Assembly: GCA_023053545.1 (NCBI GenBank)
Contig: JAKZAN010000002.1
Coordinates: 976,375 to 1,040,374, forward strand
Direction of reading: 5' to 3'
DNA: 64,000 nt
Origin: Lepidurus packardi
Taxonomy: Eukaryota > Arthropoda > Branchiopoda > Notostraca > Triopsidae
In this document: one piece after another, positions 54,789-64,000 of the stretch
How the letters are laid out: every line of letters starts with the position of its first letter
Position numbering within the stretch: position 1 is the first letter of the stretch
Notes under the pieces: model-generated
What the model saw: only the letters and a program-made list of their open reading frames with translations
Databases searched by the model: none
What the model was told of the DNA's origin: nothing
Position numbers and translations under genes: made by a program

Positions 54789-55886
54789 CTGCAAAATAAA
54801 ATCATATTAATAACCTAATAACAATACACTAAGAAAACGATAAGACAAATTAACAACACGGAACTCAGTTGACTTCCACGTGGACGGGGAACAGTTAAAC
54901 GGGCGTTTTAGCGTGAACAGCTCAACAGGATGGCTTAGCGGGCCACTCGAAAACGGCCTTCCATTTAACTACGTTTAACTACTGTGGTGAATTTTCGTGT
55001 GGGGAATTGTCATTAGAGGGCAGTTGTGGTGAGTTTACAGGATCAGCAAAAACAGGTTTTGGCTGTGGGGAATCTTCTCTTACCCCATAGTAGAACTCCG
55101 GACGATCGCTAAGCCCGCCCCTAAGCTTGACGGGCGTTTTACTGTCAACACTCGTTCAACTCAGAAATGTGAACGGCGACCTGCAGAACGTCCGTTGTAT
55201 TGTCAACGAGAGTTTTCCAACAGAGGAACTGGTGAACGGATTAGTTCACAATAAAACGCAGCCTATATGACGCCTTTCCGGAGGATCGAACCTGCCAAAA
55301 GCTTACCCATCTGACCGCTAACCTTTCTATGGCGTGCTGTGGGTATGAATAAAGCAGTTTCTGTCTGGGAACGTGAACTAATGAATACTGAATTCAACTG
55401 ACATTGTCCATCAAGTTAACGTGATGTTGACGTTTCTTCTATTTAGTGTAGTTCCCAATTACTGCATGTTATTTTTTTCTTTACCCAGGGATTAGGTTAG
55501 GTTTGGTTTGGTTAACTAAGGTTAGGAGACTCGCTCCAAAAAAGCATCAAAAGGAGCACCTAAATGCCGGAAGCTGACTACTTGTGAATGTCGTACGGAA
55601 AGGAGTCTATAAACTCACCATAATTCTAATACACCTGCAAATTCTAAGCTTCGTACTAGCTTTCTTTGACAGGAGATGGCAAATCAGGCTTGAGGAAATT
55701 TCCTCCGAAGGCGTCATTTTAGCCTCTTGTATAAAACTGGTAGCAAAGCATATAGTAAGGACATATGTAGTTATCTACTGTATTGTTCACCGATTTTACG
55801 CTGATTTAATCACTACTCTACAAAAAAATTTCGTTTAGCAAATTCGTTTAACTGTAAATTTCTTTAATTGTAAGTATCTGTTATAC
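54789..55886. other. No gene seen between the USP and TMED exons
   Basis: It contains two similar stretches with ACGGGCGTTTTA (about 54898 and 55130), suggesting an old repeat, and GGTTAGG-like pieces at about 55492-55530. No coding exon of the TMED C-terminus was seen here. Confidence 0.4.
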
Positions 55887-56254
55887 GCAAATGGCATAAT
55901 AACCTCCAGTGGGCGAAACTTCTTGATATTCTGACGCCGGTTTCCACTGGTAAGGATGAACAAGCTGCCCCTGCGGATTTCTCACTGCAAAACCTGCCAT
56001 TCCATCACCTCCACGCAATACCTAAAGAAGGGAAAACAAATCTATATGATATCTGTAAGACAAAGAAAGAAAGACGAATAAATGTACCTGGAAACTGACG
56101 TAAATAGTGGCGCCTGCCTGGACACTTTGGTAGTAACATTCTTCTTTGCCCGGGTCAACATGCACTTTATATTCCATAGCGATTCCTGGCGACGCTTCTA
56201 CATTACTCCAATGATCTCCTTCTGTGGATGCAATTGGAGCTTCCTGTTGGCCCC
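55887..56254 (-). pseudogene. Two exons of a TMED/p24 cargo receptor (TMED6/logjam-like)
   Basis: Exon 56254-56088 begins after a TATGTAG acceptor and reads EYKVHVDPGKEECYYQSVQ and GATIYVSFQ. A 67-bp intron (GTACAT...TTTAG) leads to exon 56020-55887, VLRGGDGMAGFAVRNP, VHPYQWKPASEY and SPTGGYYAIC. Together these are most of a GOLD domain of the p24 family, which carries cargo between ER and Golgi. The signal peptide exon and the following coiled-coil and membrane exons were not found. Either the introns are very long, or this is a broken fragment. The reading VLRGGDG best fits the TMED6/logjam branch. Confidence 0.65.
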
Positions 56255-56326
56255 CTACATAATGTAAAAATGCAGATAAACGCAATTAAAATTGGAGCTA
56301 CAAACAACATATGTCTCCCCCTCGAC

Positions 56327-56382
56327 TAAGAATCGCGCTTGTTGTTGCGGTTATGCCCGAGCAGGCCGAACGAACGCTACTA
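56327..56382 (-). repeat. 56-bp sequence shared with the 5' flank of the 5S rRNA gene
   Basis: It matches 62111-62166 at 54 of 56 bases but has no 5S gene next to it. Confidence 0.8.
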
Positions 56383-56732
56383 ATCCGCCGAGTGTAAAAC
56401 GGTCACTGCGATGGACGTTGTCTACGCTTTGAAACGACAGGGCCGCACTTTGTACGGTTTTGGTGGTTAGAATTTGGTTTGTTTTTGCCGTTTGACCCAC
56501 CCCAACGGCCCTTTTCAGGGCCAACAATTGCGTCCCGAAAGCTTACAACTCAAAATATATGGCTATTTCTTGAGCATACTATTTTTAACCGTTTGTCATA
56601 AATTAGTTAAATTTTTAACCAGCGACCTAACCCCTCAAGCTGAATCTCCTAGCGTTGCTGCCCTTTTGTCCGATAAGCCGTCTGGACAGTGCAGGCTCTC
56701 GCTACACGTAACGACCGGAACAACGCTACAAG

Positions 56733-59389
56733 TAGGGGTCGTAATCGATTGGTCAGACATCGATTATTAATCGATTAGTACCGATGATCGATTACTAAGT
56801 TGACTAATCGATTAGTAGTTCTTACACTGACCGAATCTGTCTTCTTGCAGAGCTGTATCCAACTTTTCCCTCATTTTTTACACGGTTTTTGGTGATTGTT
56901 GCAATCCATTGTCCCTTATGGCGTCTTGTAAAGATAAAACACCTATGCAGTTAGTTGCACAAAGTGATTCTGAGTCAGAGAGCCAATCCTCTATGGAAAG
57001 TGAGCTTTCAAAAACACCGGAGCCAGCTACAAAGCGTAGTCGAACGGCTAAGCGCTCGTGGGTCCACCACTACTTTCTCTCCCATCCTACAATGGTAAAC
57101 AAACTAATCTGCACCTACCAAAATTGCAACACTGTTCTTGAGAAGAAAGGTAGCATGTAACATTTAACGATTACGTTTAAAATACAGTGGCTAACGTGCG
57201 CATGTTTAGGAAATACAACCAACCAAATGAACCATCTCCAGTACCGGCATCATCTCAGTAAAGAAAAACATGAAGAAAAAATATCGGGAGTTGAACGCCC
57301 TCTTAGCAGAAATCAAGACATTCGTCAGGCCCTCGCAATTTCTGTTAAAGACGCGCAGCCGTTTACCGATAAGTCTCAAATGCAACATACTCGCCGTTTG
57401 TTGCGCTTTGTAGTGGACGACCAGCAGCCACTTCATATTCTACAGAATCCTCACTTTGATGCATTTTTAAAGAAGCTGAATCCAAAATGGCGAACGCCAT
57501 CCGTCCATTCAGCAAGGCAAGAAATTTTAAATTGCGCCGCTCTTGCAAGAAGGGAACTCAAGAAGATTTTAGAAACGGAAACGAATAAAGTTGCTATGAC
57601 GTCCGATATATGGACGTCAGTTGCAAATGATTCGTATGTCAGTATCACGCTGCACTGGATTTCGGAAATTTTTGAATTTCGCTCTGTTAATTACGCTACA
57701 GTGCAAATTCAAAGCCCCATACAGGGGAAAGTATCGCTGAAGAACTTTCTCACGAGCTTGAAAGACTGGAAATTAAGCACAAGATTATTGCCGGAGTAAC
57801 GGATGGTGCTGCGAACATGAAAAAGGCGTTCGAGGACTTTTATTTCGAAGACATCGAACATTTTGTTTGTGCAGCTCATACGCTACAGTTAGTTGTCAAC
57901 AAAGGGCTGGAGCCATTAAAACTGTTGGTAGACAAGACGAAGGGATTGGTATCCATCTTTAAACGTTCTCCAAAACAGAAAGAGATCCTGGAGAAGGCAC
58001 AACAGCTCGCAAAAATTTCTAACCACCAGCTTAGCGTCATTCAATCTGTAGAAACAAGGTGGAACTCCGAATACGAGAAGCTACAGCGCATTAAGGTTTT
58101 GCAGAATGCATTCCCAATATATGAAGGGCTTATCGGCAATGACTTTAAAAGTAGAAGAGTATATGAAAGGTATAAGCTCGAGTCTCGAGAATGGATGCTT
58201 GTAGAGCAAGTTATACAGATCTTGGAGCCCTTCAGCTACGTGACGGCGGAGCTAGGTGGTGATACGTACAGCACTCTTTCGTACGTCTATCCTACGATTT
58301 TAGAGCTTCATAAGCGGTTAAGGGAGCTCAATGAATCAACGCTGCTGCTCCCAGAAATTGTGAATTGCAGCGAGATTATGCTCAGAGTAATTCAAGACAA
58401 ATGGCTTACCAACGAGCCGAGTAAATTCATTTTACTCGCTTCTGCTCTTGACCCAAGATTCAAGAATCTTGTATTTATCAAACAAGACCAAGAAAAGGAA
58501 AGCATTTGGCAATACATGAGGGAGCAACTGGATATTCTGGTTCTGAAGGAGGAGCCGCAAGTTTTGCACACAACTGAAAACAAACTGGCGCAGTTTTACG
58601 CCTCCTTCGATGACGACGAGGAAACAGTTGACGAAATCTCCCAGTACAGAGTACTGAAAAAAATCAGGATAACTGAAAATCCTCTAGAGTGGTGGAGGAA
58701 TCATTCACCGACCTTTCCTCGCCTTTCTTTGCTGGCACAAATGTTCCTCTGCGTTCCCGCAACATCTGTTTCTTCTGAAAGAAATTTCAGTGATGCGGGC
58801 AATACAATCACGAAAAAGCGGGCGAATCTTTCTCCAGAATTAGTTGATGATCTCCTTTTCCTAAGGAGCTCACTGCGCCACTTTGGCGTTTTCGCTCTTA
58901 GAAATAAGGAGTGACGCGTTCCTGTTGTGTTTTGCAGTCAAAATGATTCAGATCGATGTAATGAGTGTTCCTGCTTTTCCTTGAAGTGTTTCTTGTAAAA
59001 ACTACAAACACTTCATAAGCTATCTTTACGTATTTTTGACAATCATACGTCCACTTGGTGCAAATAAACGGAAATTTTCAGTAAAAAATAGTTCGCTTTT
59101 AAGAAAATGTGACAGTAGTCGCTAACAAAACGATTGCCCTAACAAAGTGCTAATCGTTGAGCTAGTCGTTAGGGAAATATGGACTGCAGTGGTTGATAAT
59201 CGATAATTAATCGTAGTTCAATAATCGATATTAGTAATCAATTTTTTAAAAAATGGCACTAATCGCTAACTAATCGATTAGTAGTAATCGATTAAGAAAA
59301 TTAAGTGCTAATCGTTAACTAATCGGTAATCGAATTTTTTTTCCTTTCGATTAATCGATTAGTGAAATCCTAATCGATTACGACCCCTA
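56733..59389 (+). mobile_element. hAT element, 2.66 kb
   Basis: Ends TAGGGGTCGTAATCGATT at 56733 and its mirror at 59389, flanked by GCTACAAG on both sides (56725-56732 and 59390-59397). Many AATCGATTAGT-like subterminal repeats lie in 56740-56815 and 59200-59385. It carries a transposase gene with one frameshift. Confidence 0.92.
56918..58914 (+). pseudogene. hAT transposase, BED finger to hATC domain, one frameshift
   Basis: Exon 1 (ATG 56918 to 57149) encodes a Ser/Glu-rich start and the first half of a BED finger (WVHHYFLSHPTMVNKLICTYQNC). A 60-bp intron (57150-57209) joins in frame to GNTTNQMNHLQYRHH. The frame 57227-57799 shows the core start (VAMTSDIWTSVANDSYVSIT, first Asp). A 1-nt change near 57715 moves the frame; it continues with AGVTDGAANMKKAF, HFVCAAHTLQLVVNKGL and ends with the dimerisation region WWRNHSPTFPRLS and ATSVSSERNFSDAG to 58914. 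All other family marks are present, so the copy is young. Confidence 0.88.
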
Positions 59390-59756
59390 GCTACAAGTAT
59401 CGGCTAATGGGAAGCACCTACCGCGGTACAGCGAGGAATGTTCCAAAGCAAAATGAAAAATGCAGCCTGAAATCCTCAGATTCTAGTAGTTTACTTGCTT
59501 TTTATAAATGAGGGTGGACTAAAAATTATCTGACGAGCTAATAAACTTTCTTTTAGTTAGTTTGGGGTGACTGGTTATAAAGACAAACTACTGTTGTCAA
59601 CTATACTCAACAACACCCAAGGCTGTTTCCACTGCCAACTAAGTACCAGGGTCGGGCTTAGTCAACTTGTGTCCCAATTGGCGTAAATACTACTCAATCG
59701 AGTTAAATAAACATAACACAATTATTTCAGTCTGAGAAGACGAAAAAGCCAACAGC
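59390..59756. other. No gene seen
   Basis: Unique-looking sequence after the hAT target duplication. I see no ORF or RNA motif. Confidence 0.4.
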
Positions 59757-59824
59757 ACCCGGTGTTCCCAGGCGATCACCCATCCAAGTACTGACCGGGC
59801 CCGACGCACCTTGACTTCCAGGAG
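59757..59824 (-). pseudogene. Truncated 5S rRNA gene (3' 68 nt)
   Basis: The minus strand reads CTCCTGGAAGTCAAGGTGCG to the end GGTGCTGTTGGCTT, two or three changes from the full copy at 61968-62086. It breaks at an A-rich run in the middle of the gene. The internal promoter start is lost. Confidence 0.85.
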
Positions 59825-61960
59825 TTTTTTTTTTTTAAATTTAATTGTATTGCAATTGTAAGCTGAATAATTTTGACTATACGAGGGTTACTACATAATG
59901 GAAGCAAAATGCTCATCGCTTGCAGGTTACTTTCTGTGATACAGGGGGACGCACGGTCGCCTCATTTTTCCTAACAACTTGTCACTGTATTCGCGTTTGC
60001 CCATGGAACAACATTTATTGCCTGCGTTGTTGGCCTCTCTGATGAGTGTGTTCTGGGTTTGATGAAAGTCACAATATTCGGGGAGCCTTATCTCAGAAGT
60101 ACTGGAAGACCTCTACGCCTGTGGGCTTCTTTTGTTTTCTAATTTCTTCTTGGCAGGCTTAAGCTTTCGTCGTTGTTTTGCGTTCGGGTGTAGTTAAATC
60201 TGTTTTTCCATTCGCATGCATTTCTCTCCTGTTTTGCTTCGTTTGGACCACCTATTCCTTGATGGGCATGTTCGGTCTGGCAATGACGAGTATGATTTGA
60301 CTTTGTGGTGGGGGTAATTCTGCATTGAGTATTCAAAGTCGTGTCTACAATTCGCTGCAGTGAATGCCTTTGTTGATGATGTTATGGTGGTTTGAAACAC
60401 TTTTCGTCTCTTAAGCAATCCTGTGTAGGCTTCCGAAAGATGCAACACAATACACGTCCTCTGCTTTTACTGTGGATGCGTCTAGTTGATTGTTTTTCTT
60501 CAAATATGGGACTGTTAGATTTCAGGTTAGTGTTACATTCTGATGGTCTTCATTTGTTCCAGGATTCTACATCTGGCAAATATAAAGGCAAGGGGATTTA
60601 AGGACAAGGGGACAAGGTTGGGGGGAACACATGCTTGTTTAATCAAACAACTTATTGGTAATCAGACAGTTTCTTGAGCCTTCTGTAAGACGCAAATTAC
60701 TCCACGTCTTCTGCTTTTACTATGGATGCGTCCATTAGATTGTTTTTCTTTAAAAATTATTAGATTTCAGGTTAGTGTTACATTTTTGGTGTTTATCATT
60801 TGTTCTAGGATTCTACTTTTGTCAAATATAAGGACAAAGATGGAGGGGACAATTTTTTTTTTTGGTAAGCAAACAACTTATTGGTAATCAGAAAGTTTCT
60901 TGGGAAACAACGTTTCTAGATAATTTAGTTGTTTAGTTAGTTAATTAGCAAATAGGATTTGACCAAGTTGGGTGTTCTACTTTCTTTTTGATGTGGAGAA
61001 GGGGATATAGTTTCTTGGGTATTCCTGAAAACCATGTCGGGATTCAAACAGTTTCTCGGGAACTTATGCTTATTTTTTTATTATTATTTTTACTAAGCAA
61101 ACAACTTATTGGTAATCAGACAGTTTCTTGCGAAACTACGTAAATATTATTATTATTATTTTTTGAGGATAGGATAGGTTCTTTAGTTAGCAAATAGGAT
61201 TTAACAAAGTTGGGGGTTCTACTTTCTTTTTAATGAGGAGAATGGAGATAGTTTCTTGGGTATTCAAAATATCCTCTCGGGAATCAAACAGTTTCTCGGG
61301 AACCTATGATTGTAACTGAAGTTTGTTTCTTTTGTTTTTCTTTAGTAAGCACACAACTTATTAACAATCAGTTAGTTTCTTTGGAAACTACGTTTCTAAA
61401 TATTTTTTTTTTTATTTTTTTAGGGAGGGATAGGTTTTCCTTAGTTAGCAAATAGGATTTAACAAAGTTGGGTGTTCTACTTTCTTTTTAATGAGGAGAG
61501 CGGGGATATAGTTTCTTGGGTATTCAAAATAACCTCTCGGGATTCAGTTTCTCGGTAACCTGCTTCTACAGTTTTTTTCTGATTTTTTTTTTTTACGTTT
61601 ACGATTTTTTTTACGTTTCTAAACGATGTTTTATTCTAGCTGGTAAAAGACCTTTCTGGTAAAATTGGTTATTTCTGTATTTCTTTATTTCCTTCCCTTT
61701 CATCTTCTTGACTGGCCATCGACTTCACTGGGGTTTTGAAATTTTCATATTCATCTATACGCATTTTTTTAACGGAAAGTTGAGTCCCGATTTTTCCCTA
61801 ACTTTTTGGTTAGTTGCTTTGGGTGACCAGAGTGTATGGAGTCTGTTTACTGTTAACTTACTGGGGAGGAATGGCGAAAAAAAAAAGTTTTCGATACCAC
61901 CAATGTGACTTCTAAACTAAGAGAAAAGGGGAAAAAAGGGGGGAGGGATTTAACCAGATA
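59825..61960. repeat. Spacer with degenerate tandem repeats between two 5S genes
   Basis: Two units of about 230 bp with CTTCTGCTTTTACT and GGTTAGTGTTACATT lie at about 60440-60880. They are followed by at least three units of about 240 bp (60860-61090, 61090-61330, 61330-61560) that share AAACAACTTATTGGTAATCA, GTTTCTTGGGTATTC and GCAAATAGGATT. The units share the AACAACTTATTGGTAATCAG block. Poly-T runs are frequent. No gene is seen. This is the layout expected of a 5S rDNA spacer. Confidence 0.65.
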
Positions 61961-61967
61961 AAAGAAA

Positions 61968-62086
61968 AGCCAACAGCACCCGGTGTTCCCAGGCGGTCAC
62001 CCATCCAAGTACTGACCGGGCCCGACGCAGCTTGACTTCCAGGAGCTGACGAGTCTGGGTACATTCTGCGTGGTATGGCCGTTGGC
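61968..62086 (-). rRNA. 5S ribosomal RNA
   Basis: The minus strand starts GCCAACGGCCATACCACG at 62086 and ends GGTGCTGTTGGCTT at 61968, followed by TTTTCTTTT, a Pol III terminator. The length is 119 nt. Helix I pairs GCCAACGGC with the 3' GCTGTTGGC. The 3' half (GTCGGGCCCGGTCAGTACTT, GGATGGGTGACCGCCTGGG) is standard animal 5S. The loop B-helix III part (GTACCCAGACTCGTCAGCTC) is unlike common arthropod 5S but still allows helix pairing (ACGCAG with CTGCGT). The internal A-box region reads AAGTCAAGCTGCGTCGG, two changes from the usual. It may be a lineage type or a variant gene. Confidence 0.9.
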
Positions 62087-62110
62087 ATCCAATATCCATC
62101 GTTAGCCAGC

Positions 62111-62166
62111 TAAGAATCGCGCTTGTTGTTGCGGTTATGCCTGAGCAGGCTGAACGAACGCTACTA
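62111..62166 (-). promoter_or_regulatory. 56-bp segment 25-80 bp upstream of the 5S gene
   Basis: Nearly identical to 56327-56382. Its position just upstream of transcription start suggests either a 5S upstream promoter part or simply a piece of the 5S repeat unit. Confidence 0.45.
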
Positions 62167-63449
62167 GTTCAGACTTGGCTCGTCCCACCTCTCTTGTTTG
62201 TCACATGCGCTACATAGGGCTGCTTTTTGTTGAGGTAGTTTCCTCACTCTCTCACACTGGTAGTTACGCCAGCTACCTCACTCTCACATTGAAGTACAGG
62301 AATCGTATGAGTCGAAGTTGAACTGCAAGTTAAGGGCTATTCGATATCCTTATATCTGGCTGATTTTCTTTCGGGTAAGAATGAGAAGGAAGGCTCTTAC
62401 GGGCGTCAATTTGTCAAGTATCAGCTGAAGTACCTGTATGCTGAACTTGAAATTGTTTCAAAAATACTGGGAAACCACACCTGCTTTAAGGCGGTGAGCT
62501 TGTTTGCCTATCAATAAAACTGTCACTCGACAAAATAGTTAGAGCAAACCCTGAGGTGACGATTAAATGGGTTCGGTTCCCATCAGTCTTCTTGCCAGTT
62601 TAGTGCACTCAGCCAAACACGAAATGCATTATTGGGTTTAGGTAGCCTATGAAAAGTAACAGAGTTTATCTGAGATACCCACCATTCTTCACGATGCGGC
62701 ATTTTATTGTTTTGAAATGGCTATATACCAAGCTCTTGATTTGGTGAACGAGACGCAATGAATGAATGCTGTGGGCAGTTATTGTACGAGAAATTGGTAG
62801 CATGGTGACAGGCAAATGTAAGCATTTATTGATTGTTCAATAATTCGCTAGTTCAAATCAATCAGAACAATACACAAGGACGGGAAACCATATCACGTGC
62901 GTTAAACTGGGGCTTTACTATCCTCGAGGAAAAGCTGGGTTCTGGATGATCCTAATCACATGGATTAACGTTGTATAGACAAAGAAAATTTTCCAAGGAA
63001 AGGGAAAGTAGAAGTCAGGTAGGAAACTTGGAACCAAATAATTGAGGGAGAAACCAAATCAAAAAAAATATTTTTGAATAAAGATGATTTAAGTTACGCT
63101 TCCTGAAAGACGGCCAGTAAAAATCTATCAAGTTGTATCAAAACTTCTATCGACCGCTATCAAGTTGTATCAAATTCGATTCAACTCAAGTGTATCAAAT
63201 TTTTGTGTAGGGTCTCCCCTACACTGCATAAAACTACACAAAGAAAGAGTCAAATTATTACGAAAAGTAAGTATCCTTAACATTCACTTTAACGCAAAGG
63301 AAATCTTCTGCAATCCTAAAACTTCTAAAGCACTGGCACTACGTGCGAAAGAGATGGAAAAAAGTACCCACAATATAATTTATCTTCTGCATATTGATCA
63401 ATCAATCCACAGGGATTAATTAGGAGAGGTGTGGAATTCACCGATCCTA
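62167..63449. other. No gene seen
   Basis: 1.3 kb without recognisable proteins. The 84-residue frame at 63165-63419 starts within sequence without coding features and has no recognised family. Confidence 0.4.
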
Positions 63450-63499
63450 CTTGTGATGAAGTTATAATAAACACAAGTTTATTATAACTTCATCACAAG
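63450..63499. repeat. Perfect 23-bp inverted repeat
   Basis: 63450-63472 (CTTGTGATGAAGTTATAATA and 3 more) is mirrored exactly at 63477-63499 around a 4-base loop ACAA. It sits exactly where the polymerase fragment ends. Confidence 0.9.
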
Positions 63500-63860
63500 T
63501 TTTAGTCAGGAGACAAAAAAGTTTAGGGAGACGAGCTAATGGCAGGGCGACGAAATTAAAACTGTCCATAATGCGCAGTTCCAGGGCTGGGACCCTCATA
63601 TCCATGATTTTCGTGCCAGCGAAAATAATTTCCGGTTCTAGGCCATGTCTCAACAAGTAGTCCAACAGCAGCGTCCCATCGTAGCCCTTGTTCTGTTCTG
63701 AGCTACGGCCGTGTAGCCCTTATGCTGACGACTAAATAACCAATCCCCCAATTCATCCAAGGCAATTATAACCAGGAAACCCACTTCTCGGCCATCAGCA
63801 TACTGAGCTACACAGAATGGGCCACATGCGTCCCGTTTTTTGATCGCACTCGAAATCGAA
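63500..63860 (-). pseudogene. Type B DNA polymerase (DNA_pol_B_2) exonuclease part, Polinton/Maverick-like
   Basis: The minus strand encodes LDELGDWLFSRQHKGYTAVA, then after a frame shift NKGYDGTLLLDYLLRHGLEP, IIFAGTKIMDM and IMDSFNFVALPLARLPKLFC. This is the Exo II-III part of protein-primed type polymerases (HN.KGYDG.FLL.YL, DS.NF...L..LPK.F) found in Polintons and related mobile DNA. The rest of the polymerase is absent: the homology ends at a palindrome on one side and fades near the window end on the other. It is a dead fragment. Confidence 0.7.
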
Positions 63861-64000
63861 CAAAATGAGTTTATCCCAAGCTACACCTACAAACCGCTCG
63901 GCTAAAAAGCATCGGTGGATGTTTCCCACCCATGCCATGTTTATCGCACTGGTCGTAATTGAATCGAAGCAACCAATTCTGGCTCCTAAATCAAAACAAA
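63861..64000. other. Unassigned window end
   Basis: It may continue the polymerase fragment in decayed frames. Nothing firm can be said. Confidence 0.3.

Noticed and set aside
1-64000. CRISPR arrays, bacterial operons, ribosome-binding sites
   Set aside because: Intron-bearing genes, LTR and LINE elements and Pol III genes show that this is eukaryotic nuclear DNA; no such features were seen.

Overview
The window is eukaryotic, most likely an arthropod, and I lean towards a crustacean-like genome. The reasons are AT-rich DNA, spliceosomal introns of about 45 to 90 bp with GT-AG ends, TTAGG-like fragments, an arthropod-type TATA plus TCAGT initiator promoter, a 5S rRNA gene and transposon families typical of invertebrates. 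I cannot name the species from the sequence. Almost the whole window is a graveyard of nested transposable elements. Only two or three short segments look like ordinary host genes: a TMED/p24 exon pair, a ubiquitin-protease last exon and the 5S rDNA.

Layout from left to right. Positions 1-3042: 3' part of an I-like LINE with RNase H. 3232-3572: fragment of a Harbinger-derived miniature element. 4025-13854, minus: a P-element/THAP9-like transposase gene cut in two by a 7.27-kb CACTA/EnSpm-like element (4544-11816). That element has CACTGTAAAAA ends and a TT target duplication. It carries a zinc-finger transposase gene, an apparently intact four-exon SAM-domain gene and a LINE remnant. 16405-17983 and 18011-19770: two related Tc1-like elements with introns. 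20495-25169: a nearly intact two-ORF LINE with a 9-bp target duplication and poly(A). About 25320-30956: a second I-like LINE. 30957-34654: a BEL/Pao retrotransposon whose 3' LTR is hit by a complete Harbinger element (34655-37918). 38528-41041: another Harbinger with TIRs of about 345 bp, itself inserted close to the end of a third Harbinger (41045 to about 43045). 43060-48121: a decayed BEL/Pao element with one LTR.

Positions 48450-53092 hold the most unusual gene: a protein of about 1,400 residues that joins an OTU-type cysteine protease, eight C2H2-like fingers (six in three near-identical 213-bp repeats), a MULE-type transposase core and a SWIM-like finger. Its 3' end is interrupted by a 100-N assembly gap. 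It is followed by a miniature inverted-repeat element and a 594-bp foldback palindrome. 54548-56254, minus: host-like exons. 56733-59389: a hAT element with an 8-bp target duplication. 59757-62086: a truncated and a complete 5S rRNA gene separated by a spacer built of degenerate tandem repeats. The right end holds a fragment of a protein-primed-type DNA polymerase B (Polinton/Maverick-like) that ends at a perfect 23-bp palindrome.

Most element genes carry one or two inactivating changes, such as single stops, 1-nt shifts in homopolymers or core deletions, so they are young but mostly dead. All calls rest on reading motifs, splice sites and repeat ends by eye. No database search was possible.
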